Assembly (NCBI GenBank): GCA_029747015.1
Contig: JAKOGI010000434.1
Location: forward strand, 2,501 to 66,500
From: Carnegiea gigantea
Lineage: Eukaryota > Streptophyta > Magnoliopsida > Caryophyllales > Cactaceae
Direction: 5' to 3'
DNA length: 64,000 nucleotides
In this document: piece after piece, positions 45,191 to 55,793 of the stretch
Numbering within the stretch: position 1 is the first letter of the stretch
How the letters are laid out: each line of letters opens with the position of its first letter
Notes under the pieces: model-generated
What the model was told of the DNA's origin: nothing
Databases searched by the model: none
Seen by the model: the letters and a program-made list of their open reading frames with translations, nothing else
Program-made: the position numbers and the translations under genes

Positions 45191-45600
45191 GGCATTAAAA
45201 TTCTTTTTTGTTCATAATTTCCCCGAAGGCACAAAGCCAATTTCGAGGACTCCTCCATGCCAGTCATTTCCCACTGCACAGATCTCTTCTTCCTGGATCG
45301 TCATCATTCGTCCCATACATTGCTGCTCCCTTCAACCGTGTCTACCTTAGACCGCTAGGAAAAAGAACTGTAGACTCGCTGTCGACGAAGCCTAGATGAG
45401 ACTTGCTGCCGACAAACCTTAGATGACTAGATGAGAGTCCTATGAGAGTAGTTTCTTCACTGAATAATTAATGGATGGTTATTTAGCATAATTTAAAGAA
45501 AGCATTTTTTAAATAAAAAAGTGGCTTCTTTTTTAGTTTATTTGGACAAATTTGGCCATATTAATTGGTGGTTTAAAAAGAAGAAAATAAGCAGATGCTA
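45191..45600. other. LINE 5' region and flanking DNA
   Basis: Probably the LINE 5' UTR up to about 45430, then AT-rich flank. No gene seen and no matching target duplication found at 7285. Confidence 0.4.
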
Positions 45601-47970
45601 TATCATCCACCCAGTTGTACAAATGCCATTGTACAACCGGGCCCACAAATTACCCATAAGGCGAGCTACGTACAAAAACAACGAAAACTACTGGATTTCG
45701 GCTCACTAAAAATACCCTACAGCTCACTAAAATATTATGTTGTGCATCCAGTTTCACTCACTAAAAATAATGTATAGCTCACTAAAATATTTTAGTGACC
45801 TGAGACACAGTTTTAGTGAGCTAGTATGTACTTTTAGTGAGTAGATATACCGAAACTAATGTATCTTATGTGCTCAAGTTTCATCTAGTAAAAATACTAT
45901 ATAACTTATTAAATGTGCTATTGTACTAAAAAAATGTTATTGTGAATTTGAAACTCACTAAACTATATTCTAGTTGTTTATACTTTTTTAGTGAGCTATG
46001 ATATTTATTTACTGAATTGTTATATTATACAAACGGTTGTATAGAAGCAATTATACAATTGAATTTCAGGTTACTAAAAATGTATGGCACACTACAATAC
46101 TTAGTGAGCTGAGATACAATTTTAGTGAGCTAATACATACTTTTAATGTGTGGATAGATCAAACCAATGCTTCTTATGTACCTAGGTTTCACTTAGTAAA
46201 AATACTATATAACTTATTAAAATGTGCTATTGTACTAAAAAAAATGTTAATGTGCATGTAAAACTCACTAAACTATATTTTAGTTGTCTTTATTTTTTTA
46301 GTGAGTTATGACATATATTTAGTGAGCTATGGCATATATTTAGTGGGTTGGACTACATTAAATTAATTCACTGCATTTTTATTATACTCACAAAATATAA
46401 TACAAACACCTTATGTCATAGTAAAAAATGATTGAGCTGTAATATAACCCAAGAACTGGATAATATTATTTGCTGGCTATGTATACTATTCTTTTTAGTT
46501 AGCTATGCTACTTATTTAGTAAACCATGATAGATATTTGGTGAGTTATAAAATGTATTTTGTTACCAATATGATTTAGCATGGAATACTAATCATTCATA
46601 ATAAAAAAATGAGTGAACAAACAATATAGTACACAATTTCAGTTAGAACATACACTTTTTTGTTCATATTGTAAGGTATGATATATTCGCCTTTTAGTAA
46701 GCTATGACTTATATTTAGTGAGCTATGACATATTTTTAGTGAGATTGATTATATTTGTATTATACTGACTAAATATGTGTAATATGAATGCGCTTATGTC
46801 ATAATAAAAGATAATATAAATATTTCTTACTAATATTGTATCGCTCATTAAATATATTATATAGCTTACGAATGCGTCTTTGCCTTTTGAAACACCAATA
46901 GGATTACACAAAAATTCTAACATATTACATCAACATCAACAGGCTCAGCAACAGAACATCTAATGTAGATATGAAAAATGAAGTATCATATGCAAAAACA
47001 ACATGATTTTTGTGGTGAGCTATAACGCATAATTCGTGAGCACAATCTTTGTTCTAGTGAGTCAAATACTTGTATTAGTGAGCAAAAATGCTCTATAGTG
47101 CAAGGCAATAGATTTTTTATAGTGAGCTATACTGATAGTGGGCTATTGTTTTCCCTGTAGGGACAAGACTAATTATAGTGATTACATTTGATGAGCAGAG
47201 AATTGATTTATGATTACTGAATACAAGCTCAATACAAGTGAGTTAAATGTATTTTTTTAGTGAGCCAACAACTATATTTAGTGAGCATATAACTTATATT
47301 GATGAGCTGTTATTTCTCATACGTACATAGCAACAATAAAAATATCATTTAGAAAAACAACCATAACATTTGTGGTGAGCTATAATGCAATATCGGTGAG
47401 CACACAAGTTAACACTAGTGAGCCAAACGTTTCTTTTAGTGAGTAAAAAACTGCTCTGTAGCACAGGGCAATATATTTTTTTTATAGTGAGCTAAATGTA
47501 TACCTTTAGTGAGCCAACGACTATATTTAGCGAGCACATAATTCATAATGGTGAGCTATCATTTCTCATATGTTACAAACCAAAATTTATATACAACGAA
47601 TGTAATCCAGTTCAAATATCTCAAAATTAACTCCTCAAAACGCAAAACTAATGAACACGACTCCAATCCCGAAAACAAAAACAGAGATCGAAAAAACATT
47701 ATCAAATTGACGAACAATTCCCGCTTGATGAAGATTCAACATCAATAGCGACGTTAGGATCAAACCCAACCATTTAATAATTGTTGAACACGAAAGCAAT
47801 GGAAGCAGCGAAGAGTAATCGAACAATAGGGAAAATGAAAACCGCGATTTCAAAAAATTGAGGAGCATGAATTTTTATTTTTACAAGGTCAGGGCTCGGT
47901 AGTTGGAGGACTCAAAACCTCTATTGTTGGGCCCCGGTGGACAACTCAATTGTTCACCTGGGTGTATGTA
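45601..47970. mobile_element. Unclassified terminal-inverted-repeat element with AGTGAGC repeats
   Basis: The left end has CACCCAGTTGTACAA then TTGTACAACCGGGCCCA. The right end has TGGGCCCCGGTGGACAA then TTGTTCACCTGGGTG, which is the same sequence inverted, so terminal repeats of about 45 bp are present. The 2.3-kb interior has no long ORF. It is filled with TAGTGAGCT-like words (CTCACTAAAA near the left end), with local 23-24 bp tandem units (46300-46345, 46690-46740), a ~308-bp imperfect direct repeat (45790 versus 46095) and a ~360-bp one (47011 versus 47371). Non-autonomous MULE-like DNA transposon is my best guess; no clear target duplication found. Confidence 0.6.
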
Positions 47971-48719
47971 ATAAATTACCGAAAATAAATAACACAAAAG
48001 GTCATACAACATAAGTTTTGCTTCCCTTTATGCATAACAAAAATATAAAATTACATATGGGCAAAATAATGTTGATATGTGTCTCTTAAGAATTAATTAA
48101 ATAGTTATTTAAAAGTTGCATTTAAAGGTCAAGGCAAAAGCTTTGCGTTGGTGGAAGAATCAATCACATTTACCCCCTTGACCTTTTTCGAAATGATTTT
48201 TTCAACCCTCACCTTTTGATAATAATTTTTAGCCCCCTTCACCTTTTCCTTTATGACAAAAACTATTAGAAATTGCAAGAGAAGTCCTTGGATTGGGTAA
48301 ACCTATGCAAATAAGTTCTTTTTAAGGAAATTAGCTGGATTAAGCTTCTTATAAAGACTTTACTGGTACTAGTTATCACAATCTACTACTTATATCTTAT
48401 ATATTATACTTTCTGTGGTTATAAGCCCACCATGCTTAGCAAAAATAATTAAAACTTAATTAGAGAGTTTTGACCGTTACCTGAACTTAGTCGGCGCTGG
48501 ATCCTGGCATTCCTCTAGCTTCCAGTTTATAGAGATTGCTAATCTCAACCCCACCTTCCTTAGATCAGGCACAGCACAGATTTATTTTGTTTCCTACCTC
48601 AGACCGTAGTCACTAATCAAGTTTTTTATATATTGAAGGATAGCTAGGCTTTAATCAAGAAATTATAATATTTAAGAGATAAGGTTCGATTGAATAACGT
48701 TTCCTATTGGGAAACTTCT
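47971..48719. other. AT-rich stretch; may hold the viral leader and the integration border
   Basis: No coding frame. 48171-48262 has a threefold imperfect repeat of an ACCTTTT...ATTTTT...CCC unit. The part to the right of about 48440 could be viral leader downstream of the poly(A) signal, but I see no second primer site here, so the left border of the virus is unresolved. Confidence 0.4.
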
Positions 48720-48725
48720 TTTATT
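48720..48725 (-). terminator. Viral poly(A) signal
   Basis: AATAAA on the minus strand, about 165 bases after the TATA box. In caulimovirids the signal lies shortly after the promoter, so that the transcript is terminally redundant. Confidence 0.55.
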
Positions 48726-48880
48726 AAAAGCTTGAAAATTGTTATATTATAGTGGAATGCTTTGAAGAGAAACTTAAGCTAAGATCATTAGAGATGCTTG
48801 CTCATAGAGAAATGGAGAATCCCAACTTCTCTTTTGCTCAAGAATGCTCAAATGACCGTGTCCCTTTTCAACTCTCGACC

Positions 48881-48896
48881 TCTCTATTTATAGAGG
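48881..48896 (-). promoter_or_regulatory. Viral promoter TATA box
   Basis: CTCTATAAATAGAG on the minus strand, a palindromic TATA box after the last viral ORF, where the genomic-RNA promoter of caulimovirids lies. Upstream (49000-48905) are repeated TAGCCAT words. Confidence 0.65.
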
Positions 48897-49062
48897 GGAT
48901 GGGGGTACATAGGATGCCCTAATGGCTACAGATTTTTCACATGGCTACAGTTACCACCAGTAAACTGACAGCTACAGTACACACTTTATTTTATAGACCG
49001 GACGCTTGTCAAAATAGTACAATAATGGAGCAGCCTTTTCAGAACTTTTAATGATGACAAGA

Positions 49063-50154
49063 CTAGTCATCGTTATTGAGATTCTGCATACCTTTATCTC
49101 CAATTATATTTTTCAGACCATCATTATCTGGATAATCATCAAAATCTTCTTTAATTTGGTTAAGATGCGCTGGATCATATTCTTTAAATAACTCAAGGAG
49201 ATATTTCTTTCCTTCTTCTGATAAGAATTTTTCAGCTCCAATATCAAAGAGATAATCAAAAATATCTTCTGATTCTGCACCATCCACTTTCATGTAATCA
49301 TTGAATTCGTTACTATAGGCAAAAGTAGTGTTTCCACAATGAATTAATATTTTTCCTTTTTCAATCAATGCCCAACATTGATGATAAATGTTGAAAAATC
49401 CAATAGCCCTTGCTAATGCGGGATCAGTAACTATTTGTACCGGATCTCCATGAATCCAATTTTGTCGTTAATCGTTGGGATCATCGCAATCGACAATTTG
49501 GATAAGATAATGGACTGGTTTGGCCTTTTCATTTTCATATTCAATCAGGGCGCTATAAACCTCCAAAGTTAAGCATCTGCGAACTGGAATTTTTGTTGGT
49601 CCCTCAGAAGGTTTAAGAATCCAATGGAACCTTTTAAACATGTATTGCTGGAACTTAGTTAAGGTTTAGAAAAATAGGAAATTAGGATCTGGGACTTCTG
49701 AGAAGTAAAGAACCATCCCATATTTCTAGGCTTTGAAGACAGGATCACGGGGAAATAATGAATTGGCTGGAAAACAAATACCACCAACTCTAGATCTGTC
49801 GGGAAAATAGATCGTTGTACTCTATGACTCCCAAATACCATAGGAATAATGATGATAAAAATCGACGCAGGCTGCATCCCATTCCTTGAACCATTTTTCT
49901 TGGATATGAGAACTTATTTTTTCTTCAATATCATAAGTATATCGAAGGTAGCTAATTTGTAATTCTAGGAGGGAAAATCTTTGGGCTATTAGGTAGGTAG
50001 TAGAAAGTAGACCAAAGCGTGATCTATTTTTTGTATGGAATTCCAGGTTATCAATAAGGACTTTACTAGAAGGCGTAATCCGTTCTAGTAGAAGTGGCAT
50101 TTCATTACGGATTTCCTCCTTTTCTGGCAGAAGGTCGGCTTTGATGATTACCAT
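49063..50154 (-). pseudogene. Fourth viral ORF of the endogenous caulimovirid (broken)
   Basis: It starts at ATG 50154, overlapping the end of RNase H, which is typical of a compact viral genome. The first 110 codons are open (LLPEKEEIRNEMPLLLERI, DIEEKISSHIQEKWFKEW). Later frames read VRRCLTLEVYSALIEYENEK near 49560 and an acidic C-terminus at 49368-49063 (EYDPAHLNQIKEDFDDYPD). By position this would be the translation transactivator-like or inclusion-body protein, but I do not see its GxY-type signature clearly, so the function is not assigned. At least three frame breaks and one stop. Confidence 0.6.
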
Positions 50155-51301
50155 TAGCGAGTTCTCGAGTTAGACTGTCTGCCAGAGAGTTCTTCGATCC
50201 ATATATATGTTCAATGGAGAAAGAAAACTGGTTAAGCCATAATTGTCAATGCAGGAGTCGCCCTTGCGCATGCATATTTAGTAAATTCTTTTTTACAAAA
50301 CCAAGTATTCCTTTGCAATCAGTTCGAATGAGAAAAGGTTTTGGAGCTAAAAAGATTAAGAATTTTTCAATTCCTCTTATGACTGCAAGGATTTCTTTTT
50401 CCATCATGGGATAGTTGCACTTTGCCTTATTAAAGCTTCCACTGCAGTATTTGCAAAGGTTTTCTCCTTCTTTGATTTTGAGTACCGCACTCCAATGTTC
50501 ATTATTGGCATCTGTCTCAAAAATTAAATCATCTCCTTCATTGGGTAAATTAAGAACAGGAAGATTTTTATACATCTTTTTGAAATTCTTTACAATCTTT
50601 GAATCGTTAGTGGTCCACGTCCAGCTAACATCTTTCTTGAGTTTTTACTGCAACGGTTTTCTTAGTTTAGCCAAATCTTTAATGAAATCAGAAGCATAGG
50701 TAAGACATCCAAGAAACCTTTCTAGTTGTTTCTTATCTTCTATTTTTTCAGGAAAATTTTTTAATTTTTTCAAAATATATTTTTGTAGAATAATTTGTCC
50801 AGCTTTTATTTCTGGATCTAAAAACTCAATTTTTTGTTTGGCATAAATGCACTTGTTTTTTCCCAGTATAATACCATGGTCAATGCATCTTTGGGTGACG
50901 GCCAAGACATCATTTTTATGTTGCTCTATGGTCTTAGAAAAGATAAGGATATCATCAATGTAAACTAAACAACAGTGATTAAGGTCTTTGAAGATGTTAT
51001 CCGTTCTTCACTGGAATATTTGATGTACATTTTTTAGACCAAATAGCATTACTATCCATTCATAATGACCTTGTGGGGCACTAAATGCAGTTAAAGGAAT
51101 ACTTTCCTCTTCCATTTTTATCTGCCAATAACCACTTTTGAAATCCATTTTCGAGAACCAAGAGGCTACTTGAATTCTGTTAAAAAGGACTGCTTTGTTA
51201 GGAATATAGTAACCATCAAAGACAGTATTGTCATTAAGCTTTTTATAATTGATTACCATTCTAGTTTTTCCTCTTTTTTCTTCAGCATGATTTCTTACCA
51301 T
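50140..51301 (-). pseudogene. Viral reverse transcriptase and RNase H (broken)
   Basis: RT: RMVINYKKLNDNT and the FSKMDFKSGYWQI block near 51240-51110, FSAPQGHYEW, then the catalytic YIDD at 50962-50951. The thumb-connection region follows (KIEFLDPEI, FLGCLTYASDFI) near 50860-50670. RNase H: FETDANNEHWSAVL with its Asp near 50520, the Glu in MMEKEILAVIRGIEKF, and IRTDCKG; it ends near IEHIYGSKN. The order fits caulimovirids, in which RNase H closes the polyprotein and no integrase follows. Several stops and shifts (near 51005, 50905, 50640). Confidence 0.92.
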
Positions 51302-51367
51302 AAAAGCGGGACTAGTATGAGGACTCTTACTATTTCTAATTAATCATTTATCCAAAAGTTCTTTGAT

Positions 51368-52412
51368 TTATTTGTTAAACTCTTGATTGTCTTGGTGGGT
51401 ATACACCATTTGTTTAACTCGGATGAAAGTGTTGGGATTTAATAAAGCAATTTTAGCAAATGTTTTGTTTTTATCCCAAAATTTGTCAGAATAGAGTTCT
51501 TTGCATAATTTTTCTTGCTGTTCAATTATATGCTCTTTAACAGATAACAAGAGTAATGAGATTGTTAGTGCTACTACACGTTGTGCAGGCATTACCTTCT
51601 CACCACACTGGCTACGTGTAAATTCAATTTTGTGATAAGTGTAAGCCTTACTTAATTTTTCAATAGGAACTGAGTGACCATTAATCGTAAATATTATTTG
51701 GTTTATGGTCTGGGTGCATGGAGAATATAATCTTTGAAAATTATTTCCAATAACCATATCATGAGAGGGTTGATCAGAAGCCCGTAGAACTGGTATAATA
51801 CATTGAACTCATCCTAATTCTATGGATAATCTTTTTATGGCTTCATTGTGGCTCATAACACTATTATCAGCTATTCTTACTTGTAAAGGGTTTTTAGCTC
51901 TTTTCCACATAAATTCAGGAAATAATATTCTTTTTTCAAAGATTACAGAACAACCACTATCTATGTAGGCATACAGTTCATATTTATTATATCCCTCTAA
52001 ACATACCTTTATTGGGATATAGATACTATTAGGGTTTGTATTGGTAGCTTCATAGGATATTTCCATTGTTATATTTTTGACTAATTCATCCTCATAAATT
52101 GGTACACTAACAGTTCTAGTTTTGTATCCAATGACCCTTCTTTCTAGACTTGTTAATCGATCTAAATTGGGTTTTGCAGCTTCAAAATTCATTCTACTCA
52201 TTTCACTGGTCATGCTAATTGTATCATCTTCCTTAAGCTCTTCTTTAGCGGATGAAGATCCTTCTCTCCAATCTAACCTTGTGCTCATACTTCTTAACAA
52301 TTGGGGTTTAATGGTGATTTTTCCTTCCTCATCAATTTTTATTACATTTTTTTGATTAATTTTTATAGGGTTGGCAAAGCTAGATATCCATGAATGATCG
52401 ATTTTTATATCT
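51368..52412 (-). pseudogene. Viral aspartic protease and linker region (broken)
   Basis: Open frame 52300-51809 with a Ser/Glu-rich N-terminal linker, then a retropepsin motif YAYIDSGCSV with the DSG at 51961-51953. VRIADNSVM lies further along. A second frame 51757-51368 is the linker before RT. The frame before 52300 continues from the movement protein, so MP, PR and RT may have been one polyprotein. Confidence 0.82.
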
Positions 52413-53063
52413 TAAGGGTTAGACTTAATTCTCTGAATTTTCTGCATCGGGGTAGGACTTTCAAATTTTTCTGCCTCTATCATTGTTACCTTAGTCTTAG
52501 GGTCTATCGTATTATCTAACTTGTAGATAATTTTCCAAAATATCCTTAATGGATATCCTCCTCTTTTTATGTCCATCCCAACTGTTTTGATCTTAAGGGA
52601 GAGGAAGTTTTTAGCAAATTCATCTTTTAGACTCACATAATATCGAGGTCGACAATTGAAACCTACTGACCCATTACATAAATTTGTTTTTATCCCTGTG
52701 ATTATTTGATTGTTAAATTTGGTATGCCTAAATATCTTTACCATAATATTATAATGGAGTGATTTGAATTTGGACACTTCCGACGTAGATATACCTATAC
52801 TTTCTATCTTTGTTATGCTTAAGGATATTCTCCCAATTAATCAGATTAACTTCCCCAACGTCATACTCACAGTCCTTGATCTCAAGATCTCCTTCCTTCA
52901 TTTCACATACGTATTTTCTTTTTATTTGAAAAATAGCTTTTTTATAGATCATGTCATTTGGGATTATGGGAAGAAGCCAATCTCCCTTAACTTCTTCATG
53001 ATCATTATCTACCATAAATTCTTCTCCATGTAGATCACCAAGGCTAACCAAGTTACTTTTCAT
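52413..53063 (-). pseudogene. Viral movement protein, 30K superfamily (broken)
   Basis: 53063-52749 has GDWLLPIIPNDMIYKKAIFQ and RYIYVGSVQIQITPL. After a 1-base shift, 52777-52412 has NGSVGFNCRPRYYVSLKDEF and KTVGMDIKRGGYPLRIFWKI. The YVGSVQI and RPRYY.SL.D patterns are those of pararetroviral 30K-type movement proteins, which carry the virus through plasmodesmata. It lies after the coat protein, not before it. Confidence 0.78.
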
Positions 53064-53199
53064 TATATGACTTGTTTCTTCATAATCACTTTCTTTATAT
53101 TTATCGTCCTCTATAATTTCAACAATTCCTCTATTGTTGCCAGGGCTAGGTCTAAAGCTTCATCTGCACTAAGCTCAACATAATTTAGGCTTCCCAAAG

Positions 53200-54239
53200 T
53201 TTCAATAAGTTTGTTATTCTTCATATTTTTGCATTTGTTAGCATAATGCCCTACTTCTGTACATGCCCAACATTTGCAGTTGTTTTTTCCTGCCGAGCAA
53301 TAAGCAGTTTTTCTAAAAAAATTGCGTTTTTTATGACTCGGTTTGTTATAAAATTTTCTCTTATATTTTTCACCTCTCTGTTTGTTAAAACTCTTTTTCT
53401 TGTAGAATTTTCTTTTTCTTCTTTTCTCAGTTTCTTTCCCCCATTGATGAGGTGAATCTCAGCAAGTTAAGAACTGCTTCTTAATTTTCTTGTGCTTTTA
53501 AAGATCAAGATATTGTTCATTGACCCATTTTCGCAAATAGGAAATTCTTGAACCAAGGGTATCAACAACATCTGTTTATTCAAACCATACCATGTATTTT
53601 TCATTAATTATAGAATTTATAGGATATGCCAACTTGTCATAGAACATGCCAAGATTTGTTTTATTATGCCCAATTTTGTAATAATATTGACTGAATTCTG
53701 CAATATAATTTTCTAGGTACCTCATATCCCATAGTTTTATGTTGTTAATTTTTCTTTGCCATTCTCGTGCTTTTTCTTCAGAATCAATTTTAACTCCAAT
53801 GAATTCAGTTTTAATTTCTCTACACAGACTTCTAAACATAGCAGCCGGAGTTTCCATCGTTCTTAAAGTTGTTTTACCATCTTCACATAATGAATCATAC
53901 AAATTAGCTATAGTGCCAGAGAAACTATGCTCGATATAATTTAGAAAGTTTGCCGTAATCCATGTAATATTTAAGTTTAAGACACTGTTCATTCTTCTTT
54001 TCCAGTGCTCAAATATTTCTTTTCTATTACGAGCTCCATCGATGTTTAAGATATAACCAGTTTGACTAATTGGGATAAGGCCAATCTCTTCATAGGTCGT
54101 GGTTTTCCTTGGGACAAACCTGAAGAAAAAATTATTTGTATGCCCTATAGGAACATATTTTGGTCTTAAGAAATGAGTGTTTCTTCTGGATGGTTCACCA
54201 AATTCTTTCGGTTTAGGAACGACATTCTTAACTAGATTA
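53200..54239 (-). pseudogene. Viral coat protein with zinc finger (broken)
   Basis: The frame 53992-53576 (ITANFLNYIEHSFSGTIANL, WQRKINNIKLWDMRYLENYI) is the capsid core of caulimovirids. A shifted frame follows that is very rich in Lys and Arg (53290-53440), then the zinc finger CWACTEVGHYANKC at 53272-53231, of CX2CX4HX4C type. Core, basic patch and finger in this order define a pararetroviral coat protein. Stops and frame changes near 53575 and 53450. Confidence 0.85.
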
Positions 54240-54468
54240 GTCTCTGTTTCATATAGGTCAATCTCTTCTCCAATCTCATTAAGTTCATTTCATTAGTCAT
54301 TTTACCATATTTCTTATCAAGTTTTCTTCTAATTTCTTCTAATGGTAAAACATTAAGATCTCTTAATTTTATCAGATTCATCTGTTAATATATTTCTTCT
54401 TCTAATTGGACATTATTAGTCTCTTCATTATCATTAGACAATACGTCATATTTATCACTAATTGCACT
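54240..54468 (-). pseudogene. N-terminal viral ORF region, downstream half
   Basis: Continues the viral frame after the TR-GAG insertion: SDKYDVLSNDNEETNN, a stop, then a Lys/Arg/Glu-rich stretch. The left target duplication TGCACT (54463-54468) lies at its start. Confidence 0.65.
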
Positions 54469-55784
54469 TGTTAGGAGTTTTACTTAACCGCAAGTGCACG
54501 GCGTAGCTGTAGCTAGCAACCGGCAAGTACGGGTCGAATCCACAGGGAACTTGGTTTCAACTACTAGAACTAATTGGACTAACTCAAGCTAGGCAGTTGC
54601 CGAGTGGAGTTGGTTTAACTAATTCTAACTCTATTTGGTCTAAGACAATAATCAGAAGAGAATCCTGGATTGGGGTTCACCGCACTATGACGTTCATTGG
54701 AAAATAAACTAGGTCATGCGAATATGCCTGTAAGATAATTGAAATGGAATTATTACCGGTTTAAAGCATCTACGCCTACTTTCGAAGGTCATTAGACTGA
54801 TCAGGCTAACCTAGTTGTCTACTTTCGTGAAACTAGAATAACAAAACCACAAGATCATGTAATTTCAATTCCCAATTGCACCCCCAACTACTTTCGTGTC
54901 AGGTAATTTAATTGCTCACAAAGCTACTCTAAGTAAAGGACCTAACTTTCGTTAGTCTCCTAAACCCTAATTAAGAACATGAATGAAACCCTCTCAGGCA
55001 ATTCATCGAACACCTGGCATGCTAAGTGAGAGTTCAATTATTCTTTAGGTGTAATTCACACAAACCTAGCAATAACACTCCAAATCACATCACAGGCGCT
55101 ACACCCAATCCAAGATTGAGAATTTAGCCACTAAACATAATGAAAACTAAGATTTCAATCAATAACATACACATGCCAAACAATACGAAACTCGAATTAA
55201 AGCGTAAAAGAAAAAGGGTGAAGAGAGTACTAAATCTGTAGCAACGATCTATTGAGAATAATAAATCAATCCGCTCTTGAATCTTTAATTCAATAACATT
55301 GCAAAAGCTAAAGCCTAGAAAACCTAGAAATCGCCTAATACCAGAGGGAGAAGAAAGGTAGAATAAAAACTGTGGAATCCCAATGCCGAAACACGATAAA
55401 ACAGCGACAACTAAAGTGGCACGGTCGTGCCATGCGGCACGGGGGCCCCGTGCCAAATTTCTGCCGGACAAAAACGCGAAAACCTAATAAAAACAACCGT
55501 GCCACATAGCACGGCCAGGCCGTGCCATGTGGCACGGTCGTGCCACGCTTGTTCTTCGCCCGGTTTATTGTGCGACGCATCTTCTTTGCTCCTTTTCCGC
55601 CCATATTCGCATATCTTTTCATCCTTTTCAATAATAACTCCTGCAAATATGAAATATTATCATATGAGTGAAATCAGCACTAAAAGGGGTGAGTTTTGAC
55701 CCATTCGTTGATAACATTTAACGTGAAAATACTAAAAGGAAGGGTCAAATAGGAGGCTAAATATGACAAAATAGAGGTTTAACA
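54469..55784 (-). repeat. 3' LTR of the TR-GAG element
   Basis: TGTTAGGAGTTTTAC...GAGGTTTAACA, 1316 bp. Contains a GGCACGG/CCGTGCC palindrome cluster near 55410-55556. 18 bp longer than its partner. Confidence 0.95.
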
Positions 55785-55793
55785 CGCCCCCAT
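55785..55793 (-). other. Polypurine tract of the TR-GAG element
   Basis: Minus strand ATGGGGGCG next to the 3' LTR. Confidence 0.8.

Larger units (their letters stand above)
7285..45200 (-). mobile_element. L1-type LINE, split by a 34.5-kb nested insertion
   Basis: Minus-strand non-LTR retrotransposon in two pieces. The right piece (45190-43565) has ORF1 and the start of the ORF2 endonuclease; the left piece (9043-7285) has the rest of the endonuclease, the reverse transcriptase and a poly(A) tail. The endonuclease reading frame runs from GFEGYV at 43565 straight into LTWNSNRED at 9043 if the inserted DNA is removed. This proves that both pieces are one element. The joined length is about 3.4 kb, shorter than the usual 5-6 kb, because the part after the FADD motif is nearly absent. 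Confidence 0.88.

Noticed and set aside
45208..45399. Possible gene between the LINE and the AGTGAGC element
   Set aside because: Short frame with no motif; position fits the LINE 5' untranslated region.
48881..48896. TATA box as promoter of a host gene to its left
   Set aside because: No coding frame follows within 900 bp on that strand; its place after the last viral ORF and before AATAAA fits the viral promoter.
49063..49368. Fourth viral ORF as a confirmed translation transactivator
   Set aside because: Position fits, but I could not see the conserved signature, so I left the function open.
55410..55560. GGCACGG cluster as a CRISPR-like array
   Set aside because: Repeat words are 7 bp, spacers irregular, in an LTR of a plant element; no CRISPR structure.
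55427..55699. Plus-strand frames in the TR-GAG LTRs, also at 61268-61577
   Set aside because: They arise from the GGCACGG palindromes; repeated in both LTRs and without known domain.
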